Part shown: positions 1-7,949 of the stretch, in pieces | How the letters are laid out: each line of letters starts with the position of its first letter | Position numbering within the stretch: the stretch's first letter is position 1 | Assembly (NCBI GenBank): GCA_025463785.1 | Contig: JAODBD010000014.1 | Span: 304,040 to 368,039, forward strand | Direction of reading: 5' to 3' | Source of the DNA: Glaciihabitans sp. | Lineage (GTDB): Bacteria > Actinomycetota > Actinomycetes > Actinomycetales > Microbacteriaceae | DNA length: 64,000 bases | Program-made: the position numbers and the translations under genes | Notes under the pieces: generated by a model | The model's input: the letters and a program-made list of their open reading frames with translations, nothing else | What the model was told of the DNA's origin: nothing | Databases searched by the model: none

Positions 1-915
1 CTGACGGTCGTGTTCGACAACATGATGGACGGCACAGCCACGGTGACCGGCAACACGCCCTGGCAATGGGATGACGTGGTCACCGACCTGGGGATGCGGC
101 AGGCCGATCTCGCGCACCAGCGCGATGTCGTCGTGATTCGCACGGTCGACGATATTCAGGCGGCGCACGCTGCGGGAAAGGTCGGCCTGGTCTTCGGGCT
201 CGAAGCGTCGACGCCGATCGGCAACGACCTCGACAAGCTCGATGTTCTCTACGGCCTCGGCATCCGCCAGCTCGGGATCGCGTACTCGGATTCGAACGGC
301 CTCGGGGCCGGCCTCACCGAGCCCAACGACTTTGGATTGACGAAGTTCGGTCGTGCTGCGGTACGCAGAATGAACCAGCTCGGGGTCGCCATCGACGTTT
401 CGCACTCCTCAGATCTCACCGGGATCCAGACGGCTGAGGCATCAGACAAGCCCGTGTTCATGACCCATGCCGGCGCGCGCGCGTTGTGGGACATCCCGCG
501 GTTGAAGTCCGACGATGCGCTGAAAGCCGTTGCGGCAGGTGGGGGAGTGATCGGGATGTCGGCCGCGCCGCACACGACCATCTCGCGTGAGCACCCGAAG
601 CACAGCATCCTGTCTGTCATGGATCACTTCATGTACTGCGTTGATCTGGTCGGGATCGATCACGTCGGGTTTGGTCCAGACACGCTCTACGGTGATCACG
701 TCGGTCTGCACACCACGTTCGCCAGCCTGCTCGGCGCGGCCGCCGCGACGACGGTCGATTACGAGCGCGTCGCCTACGTCGATGGGCTCGAGAACCCTAC
801 GGAAAGCTTCCACAACATCGCAGCGTGGCTCGTGCACAACGGTTATTCAGACGAAGACATCGTGAAGGTGCTCGGCGGCAACATCCTGCGCGTCCTCGAC
901 GAAGTGTGGGTCTGA
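1..915 (+). CDS. Membrane dipeptidase (peptidase M19), 5'-truncated by window edge
   Basis: Zinc-dependent dipeptidase of the renal dipeptidase family (M19), hydrolysing dipeptides. The frame is open to base 1. A GTG lies at base 10, but the protein from there lacks the N-terminal HxD zinc ligands that open M19 proteins, so the true start is upstream of the window. Visible family landmarks are the metal-ligand Glu in VFGLEAS, DVSHSSD, the THAGARAL block and the C-terminal G(I)DHVGFGPD block. About 300 residues are present against roughly 350-400 for the family. It is followed after 25 nt by the DUF1801 gene. Peptidase family assignment is firm; substrate is unknown. Confidence 0.85.
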   Translation: MTVVFDNMMDGTATVTGNTPWQWDDVVTDLGMRQADLAHQRDVVVIRTVDDIQAAHAAGKVGLVFGLEASTPIGNDLDKLDVLYGLGIRQLGIAYSDSNGLGAGLTEPNDFGLTKFGRAAVRRMNQLGVAIDVSHSSDLTGIQTAEASDKPVFMTHAGARALWDIPRLKSDDALKAVAAGGGVIGMSAAPHTTISREHPKHSILSVMDHFMYCVDLVGIDHVGFGPDTLYGDHVGLHTTFASLLGAAAATTVDYERVAYVDGLENPTESFHNIAAWLVHNGYSDEDIVKVLGGNILRVLDEVWV

Positions 916-940
916 CCCGTCGGTGGTGGGAAACTGGGTC

Positions 941-1291
941 ATGCCGATCGAGGACATTGACAGTTATCTGGCCGGGTTAAACGAACCTGAACGCCGTGCG
1001 CTCCAAGAACTTAGGAGACAGATTCTGGTCGCGGCCCCCGGCGCCGAGGAGTGCATTTCGTACGGAATGCCAGCATTCCAAGTGCACGGCAAACCAGTGG
1101 CAGGCTTCGCCGCGTTCAAAAACCATCTGAGCTATCTGCCGCACAGCGGTGCCGTTCTGACCACGGTCGATGCTGACATCTCCGGCTATGAGCGCACGAA
1201 GGGCTCATTGCATTTCCCCGTCGATGAGCCGCTTCCACAGCACCTGGTTGCCGCCCTCATTGCCGCCCGGTTGAAGGAACTCGGGCTATAG
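941..1291 (+). CDS. DUF1801 (YdhG/CyaY-like fold) protein
   Basis: Small cytosolic protein of about 116 residues. The sequence shows the DUF1801 pattern: an N-terminal helix (PERRALQELRRQI), then EECISYGMPAF, FAAFKNHLSYLP and YERTKGSLHFP. The family includes proteins named iron chaperones by distant similarity to frataxin; no enzymatic role is established. I chose ATG 941 because the domain begins immediately after it; an in-frame GTG at 923 would add six residues with no family support. Same strand as and close behind the dipeptidase, but a shared function is not evident. Confidence 0.75.
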   Translation: MPIEDIDSYLAGLNEPERRALQELRRQILVAAPGAEECISYGMPAFQVHGKPVAGFAAFKNHLSYLPHSGAVLTTVDADISGYERTKGSLHFPVDEPLPQHLVAALIAARLKELGL

Positions 1292-1380
1292 CCCATCCTG
1301 CGACCGGGTGTGTCACAACTGAACCCACTGGAATTGCGTAGCTCCGCAGGCAGACCCGCGTGACCGGCTTCGCCGCCGGG

Positions 1381-3411
1381 CTAAGCAGAGCCGCAATCGT
1401 AGAGGTAGTCGGGGAAGCCAGACACCGTTGGAAATCCGTCGATATCAAAGGTGAGCGGCGGCACGACCAAGCAGTGGGAGTAGGTCCAGGCTTGCAGCGC
1501 CGCGATGGTCGTCGACCTGGAGGTGTTCTTATCCCCCGCACTAGTCAGCAGAATGAACCGAAGGGAACCGCGATGGACGAGTCTCGCAATCTCCGCAGGC
1601 GTGGATGATGGCGCGCGCGAGGTGAATCCGCCTACGGGAAGCACTCGTGACGCCTCATCCATGATCATCGGTGAGGCGCTACGCCAGGCATCCGTGGCCA
1701 ACACGTACTGAAGCTTCGGGCCGTGCTTTGCGGCGTAATCGTACGCGGCATCCTCCATCGTCGCCGTGTACGGGCTGGTGCGATTCGAGTTCAGGCCCGT
1801 CCCGTAGCTCGCTACCTTTTTAACGGGCGGGTTGAATACTGACACGTTGAGCGGGCCGGCATGCGCGTCGTTTGCAGTACCCGCGAATGCCGGGTTGACG
1901 GTCGACACCGACCAGATGACGGGGGCCGCAAAGCACACCGCCACGGCCGAGGCGGTCAGCGGTATCAGGAGGCGCCTGACTTGCACTCGGCCCAAAGCGA
2001 TGAGCAGAAGACCTGCTGTTGCAGCCAGCCCGACGAGGAGTACAGGTATAACAATCCAGCGGGCGAATGTCGGGTATGACGCCAGTAGCCAAACCGTCCA
2101 AGCCGTCTCGGCCGCAACCACGATCGGAAGGGCGAAACGCCACCGCGAGGTTTTGGCTCGGAATTCGCCCCATAGGAGGATGGCGCCGATGGCGGAAAGG
2201 AGCGAGAGTGGAAGCGCGAGGGCGGCTACATACGCCGAATGGGGGAGGCTGATGACACCCATCACTCCTGCCAGCGTGATCAGCAGAGCGAGGCTGAACT
2301 GCACCGCGATTCCCAATCGCCGGTCGCTGCCCGGGTCGTCGGTCCGCCCGCCATCGCCTCCGAGACTGTGCCGCGACCTTTTCAGCTGACGGATGCCCAG
2401 CACGATGCCCGCCGCGACGACCGGGTACAGCCATCCGACCTGCGTCGCGTATTCGGGGAAGAGCAGCTTGATGGGCGTGTGGCCGAGGATCTTGACCAGA
2501 AGCGAACTCGCACTGGCAGTGCCTCCCGAAGGCGCTGTGTCGGCGGGGAGCGCACCCGGAAACAGCCCCGGGATGAAATGGTCGACGCCGTTGTACCCGA
2601 AGACCATCGCAAAAATGTTGTTGTTGGTCGTACCGTCGATGTACGGGCGGCTCGACGCCGGGAAAGCGTTGATGACCGTTATCCATGAAATCGAGACCGC
2701 GACGGCGACGATGCACATCAGCGCGATGCGTACGACCCGACCCGACCGGGGCCTTCTGTCGACGAGAAAATAGACGAGCGCCAACGTCGGCAGAATGAGC
2801 CACGACTGCATCATTTTTGCCTGAAATCCGAGCCCGACGAAGACTCCCGCGAGGACGAGCCACCGCAGTCGGTCGGTTTCGATGGACCGCTGCCAGGCGA
2901 CGACCGCCAGCACCGTGAACATCGTGAGCATCGAATCTTCCATTGGATGCGAGAACATGGAAACCAGGAGAGGTGTGAATGCCATGAGCGCTGCGCTGAT
3001 GACACCGCCGACCGGGCCAAGCCACCTGTTGGCCAACCAGAAGACCGCCGCGATCGTGATTAGTCCCTCGATCGACTGTGGGAGCGCAAGAGCCCACGGC
3101 GTGAAGCCGAAGATCCTGGCAGAGACCGCCTGGGGTATCAAAAATCCGGAAAGTTTGTCCAGTGTGATCGTCGCGTTGGGATCGAACGCGCCGAACAGGA
3201 GTGCTCGCCAACTGATCGACATGCTCTTGGCGCCTGTCGCATAGAAGTCGGAAAAACCGGCCGAGCGGATGTCCAGCAAGTACATGACCGCCGAACTCGA
3301 AAGGATGCCCGCCAGCATCCAACGCGCCCAGCGGGGTGTCCTCGAGCGCGTCAGCGGTGTAGCGCGCTCCGAGGGGAGCATCGCAAGACGCAGGGTTCGC
3401 AGGAATCGCAT
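1381..3411 (-). CDS. GT39/PMT-type polyprenyl-phosphate-sugar glycosyltransferase (YkcB/ArnT-like)
   Basis: Integral membrane glycosyltransferase of about 676 residues. It has an N-terminal membrane segment, a first extracytoplasmic loop with an acidic pair region (FSDFYATGAKSM), the DKLSGFLIPQAVSARIFGF block typical of actinobacterial GT39 proteins, ten or more hydrophobic segments, and a C-terminal extracytoplasmic domain containing LPVGGFTSRAPS. Members transfer a sugar from a polyprenyl phosphate carrier onto an envelope acceptor; donor and acceptor are not predictable here. The start lies 4 nt downstream of the stop of the secreted SGNH hydrolase gene, so the two are almost certainly one operon, suggesting joint envelope glycan modification (inference). 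Confidence 0.82.
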   Translation of the reverse strand: MRFLRTLRLAMLPSERATPLTRSRTPRWARWMLAGILSSSAVMYLLDIRSAGFSDFYATGAKSMSISWRALLFGAFDPNATITLDKLSGFLIPQAVSARIFGFTPWALALPQSIEGLITIAAVFWLANRWLGPVGGVISAALMAFTPLLVSMFSHPMEDSMLTMFTVLAVVAWQRSIETDRLRWLVLAGVFVGLGFQAKMMQSWLILPTLALVYFLVDRRPRSGRVVRIALMCIVAVAVSISWITVINAFPASSRPYIDGTTNNNIFAMVFGYNGVDHFIPGLFPGALPADTAPSGGTASASSLLVKILGHTPIKLLFPEYATQVGWLYPVVAAGIVLGIRQLKRSRHSLGGDGGRTDDPGSDRRLGIAVQFSLALLITLAGVMGVISLPHSAYVAALALPLSLLSAIGAILLWGEFRAKTSRWRFALPIVVAAETAWTVWLLASYPTFARWIVIPVLLVGLAATAGLLLIALGRVQVRRLLIPLTASAVAVCFAAPVIWSVSTVNPAFAGTANDAHAGPLNVSVFNPPVKKVASYGTGLNSNRTSPYTATMEDAAYDYAAKHGPKLQYVLATDAWRSASPMIMDEASRVLPVGGFTSRAPSSTPAEIARLVHRGSLRFILLTSAGDKNTSRSTTIAALQAWTYSHCLVVPPLTFDIDGFPTVSGFPDYLYDCGSA

Positions 3412-3415
3412 TCCG

Positions 3416-4171
3416 CTAGATCACGATTCCCGCGTGAGCCATGGCCGATTCGATGGCGGATTTCAGGACGAGTTGCCCCGCGGCGTTCGGATGCAGATGG
3501 TCGGCCTGCATCAATCCTGGATGTCCGCGCAGCGGGGTCCCGAAGTCGACGAAATCGCCGTGGACAGACGCCACGGCGGCGCGAACCTGGGCATCGATGA
3601 TCGCCACTTTGCCGGGAGGAGTCCGGTCGCCCCATGCGACTCTGAGCGCGACGATATGGGCAGTTGGAAACTCGGCCCGCAGCGAGGCGAACGCCTTATC
3701 CGTCACTTGTTTCAACTGTGCATTGTTCGTGCCGAAGTCGTTTGCACTGCCCGAGATGACAACGAAGTTCGGTGAGAGCGAGGCTGCATGGGAGATGACC
3801 CCGGGAAAGTTGGTTCGACAGTCGGCGGCACCGACTCGAATGAATCCGGCACCATTGCAGGCTTGATCAAGGAGTACCCAGCCCTTCTGGGCTGCGATCA
3901 GCTCTAGCCACGAGTGACCGGTCGGCACCCCGTATCCCTTCATTACCGAATCGCCGATGGCCAAAACGGTAGGAGCGGTCGGAGTGGGGGTCGGCGTCAC
4001 GGTGGGCGCACTAGCCTGGGCGCTGGGCGTCGACGAGGAAGTCGAGGCGCTTGCCACCGGCGCCGAGTGAGCCTTCGGTAGGAGCGAAGCGGCCACGACG
4101 ACAGCCAGCGAAGCGCACACGACGACGACCAACACAACGCCGAGGGATCGTTGATGAGTGTGCCTGGCCAT
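3416..4171 (-). CDS. Secreted SGNH/GDSL hydrolase
   Basis: Extracytoplasmic esterase/acyltransferase-type hydrolase. From ATG 4171 the protein opens with a basic N-terminus and one hydrophobic segment (signal peptide or anchor), then a Ser/Thr/Pro/Ala-rich linker with TPTPTPT, then the SGNH domain: block I LAIGDSVMKGYG with the catalytic Ser, block III SGSANDFG with the oxyanion Asn, and block V DHLHPNAAG with the Asp-His pair. A GTG six codons upstream (4189) is possible. It is the first gene of a two-gene operon with the GT39 glycosyltransferase 4 nt downstream. Related proteins de-acetylate or O-acylate cell-wall glycans; the actual substrate is unknown. Confidence 0.82.
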   Translation of the reverse strand: MARHTHQRSLGVVLVVVVCASLAVVVAASLLPKAHSAPVASASTSSSTPSAQASAPTVTPTPTPTAPTVLAIGDSVMKGYGVPTGHSWLELIAAQKGWVLLDQACNGAGFIRVGAADCRTNFPGVISHAASLSPNFVVISGSANDFGTNNAQLKQVTDKAFASLRAEFPTAHIVALRVAWGDRTPPGKVAIIDAQVRAAVASVHGDFVDFGTPLRGHPGLMQADHLHPNAAGQLVLKSAIESAMAHAGIVI

Positions 4172-4432
4172 GCGGCCGTGTTTAACCACGCGGACGCAAC
4201 CGAACTGGTCCGAGCAGCGAGAAGCCGGTCGGTAACCTCATTCGAACATCCACTCCGCGAGTTAAGCGTGCAAGCCTGAAAGTTAGGTCGACAACAGGGC
4301 CGCACCGGCTGAAGATGTAGTGAGCCATTCGCCCGGAGCACCGAGCCATTTCCCAGAAAAGGATGCTAGTTGAGGTTCGTAGCGGCCACGGTGCCTTCGT
4401 GGTGGCTCGGTGGGGAACAGAACTCTCGTCAA

Positions 4433-5014
4433 TCACAGGGACGCCTTGTCCAGAGCCGCCTGCAGAGAAGTCAGGTAGCCGTTGCTCGTGTAGGTCGCGC
4501 CCCCAACGGAGTGCACTCTGGCCGACTGTGCGGCCAGCACTTCCTTGCGAAGTATGGGCGCCGCGTAATCGCTGATTTGAACTGACCGGCCGCCGAAATT
4601 GGTCAGCTCCAGGGCCTTAACATCGGTGATTCTGCCCCGAAAGACCACGATTTCAACCTTGACATTCCCATAGGGAGTCGATGCGGTGGTCCCGACATAG
4701 GTTCTGCTCACCGCCGGCTTTGTCGGAGTGGGTGCAGTGGCACTCCGCGTCGGCGTAGGGGTCGGTATCGCGGTGGGCGTGGGTGTGGGGGTGGGTGTGG
4801 GCGTCGTGGTTGACGTGGGTGTCGGTGTCGGTGTCGGGTCCGATGCGGGCGACGAAGGCGTGGCAGACGGCGACGGTGAGTCTTCGGGAGAGTTTGACGA
4901 GGAGTTGAGTGGTCCAGCGGTCGAGCGGGCGGCCGCAGCCTCGACCACTTGCCAGCCGATCACGAGAACGGCGACGGACGCAAAGACACTGCCCAGCGCA
5001 GCGCGCGTTTTCAC
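4433..5014 (-). CDS. FMN-binding domain (FMN_bind) envelope protein with Pro-Thr stalk
   Basis: 193-residue exported protein starting with GTG. Residues 1-30 form a hydrophobic signal anchor; residues about 40-100 are a Ser/Pro/Thr-rich stalk with repeated PTPTPT; the C-terminal 90 residues match FMN_bind: TPYGNVKVEIVVFRGRITDV, then RVHSVGGATYTSNGYLTSL. In this family the Thr of the (S/G)GATYTS motif is the site where ApbE attaches FMN covalently, giving an extracytoplasmic electron carrier. Usually a ferric-reductase-like membrane protein or apbE sits alongside; neither is within this window, so this copy is an orphan here. Confidence 0.8.
   Translation of the reverse strand: MKTRAALGSVFASVAVLVIGWQVVEAAAARSTAGPLNSSSNSPEDSPSPSATPSSPASDPTPTPTPTSTTTPTPTPTPTPTAIPTPTPTRSATAPTPTKPAVSRTYVGTTASTPYGNVKVEIVVFRGRITDVKALELTNFGGRSVQISDYAAPILRKEVLAAQSARVHSVGGATYTSNGYLTSLQAALDKASL
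4728..4860. repeat. Low-complexity Pro-Thr coding repeat
   Basis: Runs of GTGGGTGTG-like hexamers on the + strand (coding PT dipeptides on the minus strand) inside the FMN_bind gene. It encodes the extended stalk between the membrane anchor and the flavin domain. Repeats of this sort change length easily by slippage. Confidence 0.7.
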
Positions 5015-5231
5015 CGGCCGAACCGTCCGCCGGGCGAACCCAGCTTTCGGAGTCTGCGTCGCGAGTCGAGTGCCATCGGGTCCCCCTTACCGAATCCGCC
5101 CGTGCTTGTCACTACAGCCCAGTGCTCCTCATTAAGCCTCAGGGACAAAACTCAGCGGTCCAGCAGCGACATACCCGATTTGCGTGTGTGTTCTCACATC
5201 TTTGGGGACGCGCATCGGCGCAATGTTACGG

Positions 5232-5798
5232 TCACCCGTTCGCCGTCACTGTCCTCAGTGCCGCCAGCGACTCCGTGATGATCTGTGCGAGTTCCCGTGT
5301 GTTGTCGGCTGCGACCCAGCGCTGGAACGCGACGTGAAATACCGAAATGCCTGCCTCGGCTGTGAGGCTTGCGGCCGGCTCATCCACACCGCGGTCTCGC
5401 AGCGTCGCGGCGATCGCTGATGAAAGGCCCGCAAGCTTGATCAGTTCGCGTTCCTGGAGGCCGGGGTTCGCGTTGATGACGGTCTGGCGCGTCTGCGACC
5501 AGGGGCGGCGCGATTCAAAATCGGTCGCGATGGCGTGGAGCGCGGCGGCGACCGCATCGAGGGGAGCCGCATCATCCGGTGCGTGGGCGACCGTGGAGAC
5601 GAATCTCTCCTTCAGCTCATCCTGACCGAAGAAGAGCACCTCGCGCTTGTCAGCGTAGTGGCGGAAGAATGTGCGTTCGGTCAGGCCCGCCCGTTCCGCG
5701 ATTTCGGCGACCGTGGTCTGCTCGAAACCGCGCTCGACGTAGAGCTCCATCGCGGCAAGCTGGAGCCGGCCGCGGGCGTCGGGCTCCCATCTGGTCAT
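5232..5798 (-). CDS. TetR family transcriptional regulator
   Basis: About 188-residue repressor. The N-terminal helix-turn-helix is clear (AAMELYVERGFEQTTVAEIA, then ERAGLTERTFFRHYADKRE), followed by a helical ligand/dimer domain of unknown specificity. I chose ATG 5798 because the HTH domain begins immediately after MTRWEPDARG; ATG 5831 further up lies inside a candidate operator. It is divergent from an SDR reductase gene 120 bp away, with two near-identical 17-bp palindromic sites between them, the usual layout for a TetR repressor that controls itself and its neighbour. Confidence 0.88.
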   Translation of the reverse strand: MTRWEPDARGRLQLAAMELYVERGFEQTTVAEIAERAGLTERTFFRHYADKREVLFFGQDELKERFVSTVAHAPDDAAPLDAVAAALHAIATDFESRRPWSQTRQTVINANPGLQERELIKLAGLSSAIAATLRDRGVDEPAASLTAEAGISVFHVAFQRWVAADNTRELAQIITESLAALRTVTANG

Positions 5799-5814
5799 GA
5801 CCCGATCGTACAGG

Positions 5815-5862
5815 ATGACAGTGACTGACATTAGGTGTAGCGTTGATGACAGCAACTGACAT
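5815..5862. promoter_or_regulatory. Tandem palindromic operator, probably for the adjacent TetR
   Basis: Two copies of the same element: ATGACAGTGACTGACAT at 5815-5831 (14 of 17 positions symmetric, ATG.CAGT.ACTG.CAT) and ATGACAGCAACTGACAT at 5846-5862. Start-to-start spacing is 31 bp, three helical turns, so two dimers would sit on the same DNA face. The sites lie between the divergent TetR and SDR genes. Binding by this TetR is inference. Confidence 0.65.
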
Positions 5863-5917
5863 CACAGGTCTCCGGGCACACGGCGCGGAGCAGCGGATGT
5901 CATCTGGAGGTTTTCAC

Positions 5918-6805
5918 ATGCGTGTTTTCGTCACCGGCGCTTCCGGTTGGATTGGCTCAGCCGTCACCGCGGAGCTCATCGCCACAGGCCATCAGGTGAT
6001 CGGTTTGGCCCGATCGGATGCCTCGGCTGCCGCCATCACCGCGGCCGGCGGCGAGGTACAGCGTGGCGACATCACCGACCTGGACAGCCTGCGGGCGGGC
6101 GCCAGGGGTGTCGATGGCATCGTCCACACCGCCTTCATCCACGACTTCAGCGCACACGAGGATGCCGCGGCGGTCGACTTCGCAGCGGTCAATCTATTCG
6201 GTGACCTGCTCGAGGGCTCGGGCCGTCCACTCGTGATCGCATCCGGAATCCTCGGTGCAGTGTCGCTCGAAACTGACCGACCAGACCCGGCGATGTCCTG
6301 GTCGCCGCGCGCGGCCACCGAGGCGACGCTGCTCGGCTTCTCGGAACGCGGCATCCGCTCGTCGGCCGTGCGGTTGGCGCCCACTGTCCACGGCGACGGT
6401 GACCACGGGTTCATGGCGGCTCTGATCGGCATCGATCGCACGAAGGGCAGTTCCGGCTACGTCGGCGATGGCACCATCACCTGGCCAGCGGTGCACCGAC
6501 TCGATGCGGCGCACCTGTTCTGCCTGGCGTTGGAGAACGCTCCCGCTGGATCTGTGCTGCACGCGGTCGACGACGAGGCGGTACCGCTGCGCGATGTCGC
6601 CGAGGTCATCGGTCGCCATCTCGACGTACCCGTCGTCAGCGTTGCTCCGGAAGATGCCGTCGACCACTTCGGCTGGCTCGGGAGAATGCTGGGGATCGAC
6701 AGCCACGCATCCAGCACGATCACGCGCGAGCAGCTCGGCTGGCGGCCGACGCATCCGGGCCTCATCGCAGACCTCGAGTTGGGGCACTACTTCCGGGTCG
6801 CCTAG
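5918..6805 (+). CDS. NAD(P)-dependent epimerase/dehydratase-like SDR reductase
   Basis: 295-residue extended short-chain dehydrogenase. The Rossmann nucleotide motif is at the N-terminus (VFVTGASGWIGSAV), then LARSDASAAAI, an acidic turn DITDLDSL and the VHTAF strand. The atypical active site (no clear YxxxK; sequence ERGIRSSAVRLAP follows) places it with NAD-dependent epimerase-like proteins often controlled by a TetR repressor. Start ATG 5918 is fixed by TGGAGG at 5905-5910; the longer frame from 5843 would begin within the operator. Substrate unknown. Confidence 0.82.
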   Translation: MRVFVTGASGWIGSAVTAELIATGHQVIGLARSDASAAAITAAGGEVQRGDITDLDSLRAGARGVDGIVHTAFIHDFSAHEDAAAVDFAAVNLFGDLLEGSGRPLVIASGILGAVSLETDRPDPAMSWSPRAATEATLLGFSERGIRSSAVRLAPTVHGDGDHGFMAALIGIDRTKGSSGYVGDGTITWPAVHRLDAAHLFCLALENAPAGSVLHAVDDEAVPLRDVAEVIGRHLDVPVVSVAPEDAVDHFGWLGRMLGIDSHASSTITREQLGWRPTHPGLIADLELGHYFRVA

Positions 6806-6845
6806 CGCGGATGATCCAGGCGGAATGTGCCGCTGCCGGCGCCCG

Positions 6846-7949
6846 TCACGCCCTGCTGACTTCGCGTGTCTGCAGATTGTCGATGGCATCCCAGTCCCAG
6901 TCGATGCCGAGACCGGGCGCGCTGGACGGATGCGCGTACCCATCGATGACGCTCAGCCCGGTCTTCGTGATCGCTTCGAGCTGCGGGATGTACTCGACCC
7001 ACTGTCCGTTCGCGATGCCGCACGCGAGCGACGCGTGCAACTCCATCAGAAAGTGTGGTGAGACCGGAACGTTGTACGCCTCAGCGAGATGCGCGACCTT
7101 GAGCCAGGGTGTGATGCCGCCGATTCTCGCGACATCCACCTGGATGATCGAGCAGGCATCCGCCTGCAGATAGTCCTTGAACTGGCTGAGGCTGTACAGC
7201 GATTCGCCGACCGCGATCGGGGTGGACGACGTTGCCACGAGCCTCGTGTGTGCGCCGATGTCGTCGGCCGGAAGCGGCTCCTCGATCCAGGCCAGATCGA
7301 GGTCAGACAGCAGCTGGGCGCGTCGCTGCGCATCATCGAGTCGGAGGCCCTGGTTGGCATCCACCATGAGTTCGAAACCGTCGCCCACCGCAGCACGAAC
7401 CGCGGTGAGGCGTTCCACGTCCTCCGATTTGCGCGGCTTGCCGATCTTGAGTTTCGCGCCCTTGAAGCCGCGCGCCTGCATGAGCAGGGCATCCTCGACC
7501 AGTTTGTCGCTGCCGAGATGCAGCCAACCGCCCTCGGTCGTGTAGAGCGGAAGCCGCGTGCGCGCGCCCCCGACGGCCTGATGCAACGGGATACCAGCTC
7601 GCCGGCACCGCAGATCCCAGAGGGCGATATCGATCGTCGCAAGGGCAAGCGAACTCACCGCGCCGACAGCGAGGGAGTGCATCCCGAACAGCAGCGTTCG
7701 CCAGTTGCTCTCGATCTCCTCGGCGTTCATGCCGATGAGTCGGGGCAGCAGATGATCCTCGAGCAGCGCGATGATCGCCGTGCCGCCGCTGCCGATGGTG
7801 TAGCTGTAGCCGGTGCCCGTCATGCCGTCTTCGTCGGTGATCGTAAGGATCGGTGTCTCCTGGCTCACGAACGACTGGATGGCGTCGGTGCGCTCGACCA
7901 TGGGCTTCAGGTCGACCATGCGGAGTTCAGTCTTGACGATGCGTGACAT
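6846..7949 (-). CDS. Enolase-superfamily protein, mandelate racemase/acid-sugar dehydratase type
   Basis: 367 residues, full length for the family. Expected catalytic landmarks are present in order: KxK at the end of the second barrel strand (AKLKIG), metal ligands in VDANQG, WIEEPLP and VGESLY, the Asp in IIQVDVARIGG and the His in VSPHF. KxK plus the Asp-His dyad is the mandelate racemase subgroup, which abstracts a proton alpha to a carboxylate to racemise or dehydrate acid sugars. It is the last gene of the ABC-hydrolase operon; the frame from ATG 7949 overlaps the hydrolase stop by 23 bp, and an internal start at 7919 would avoid overlap. Likely role: catabolic step on the acid released by the upstream hydrolase (inference). 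Confidence 0.85.
   Translation of the reverse strand: MSRIVKTELRMVDLKPMVERTDAIQSFVSQETPILTITDEDGMTGTGYSYTIGSGGTAIIALLEDHLLPRLIGMNAEEIESNWRTLLFGMHSLAVGAVSSLALATIDIALWDLRCRRAGIPLHQAVGGARTRLPLYTTEGGWLHLGSDKLVEDALLMQARGFKGAKLKIGKPRKSEDVERLTAVRAAVGDGFELMVDANQGLRLDDAQRRAQLLSDLDLAWIEEPLPADDIGAHTRLVATSSTPIAVGESLYSLSQFKDYLQADACSIIQVDVARIGGITPWLKVAHLAEAYNVPVSPHFLMELHASLACGIANGQWVEYIPQLEAITKTGLSVIDGYAHPSSAPGLGIDWDWDAIDNLQTREVSRA

Noticed and set aside
1820..3322. Long open frame (about 500 codons) in another frame of the same strand as the GT39 gene
   Set aside because: Arg/Gly/His-rich shadow typical of high-GC DNA; the true frame has membrane segments and family motifs.
4728..4860. GT-rich repeat as a structural or recombination element
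   Set aside because: It is in frame and codes for a Pro-Thr stalk in the FMN_bind protein.
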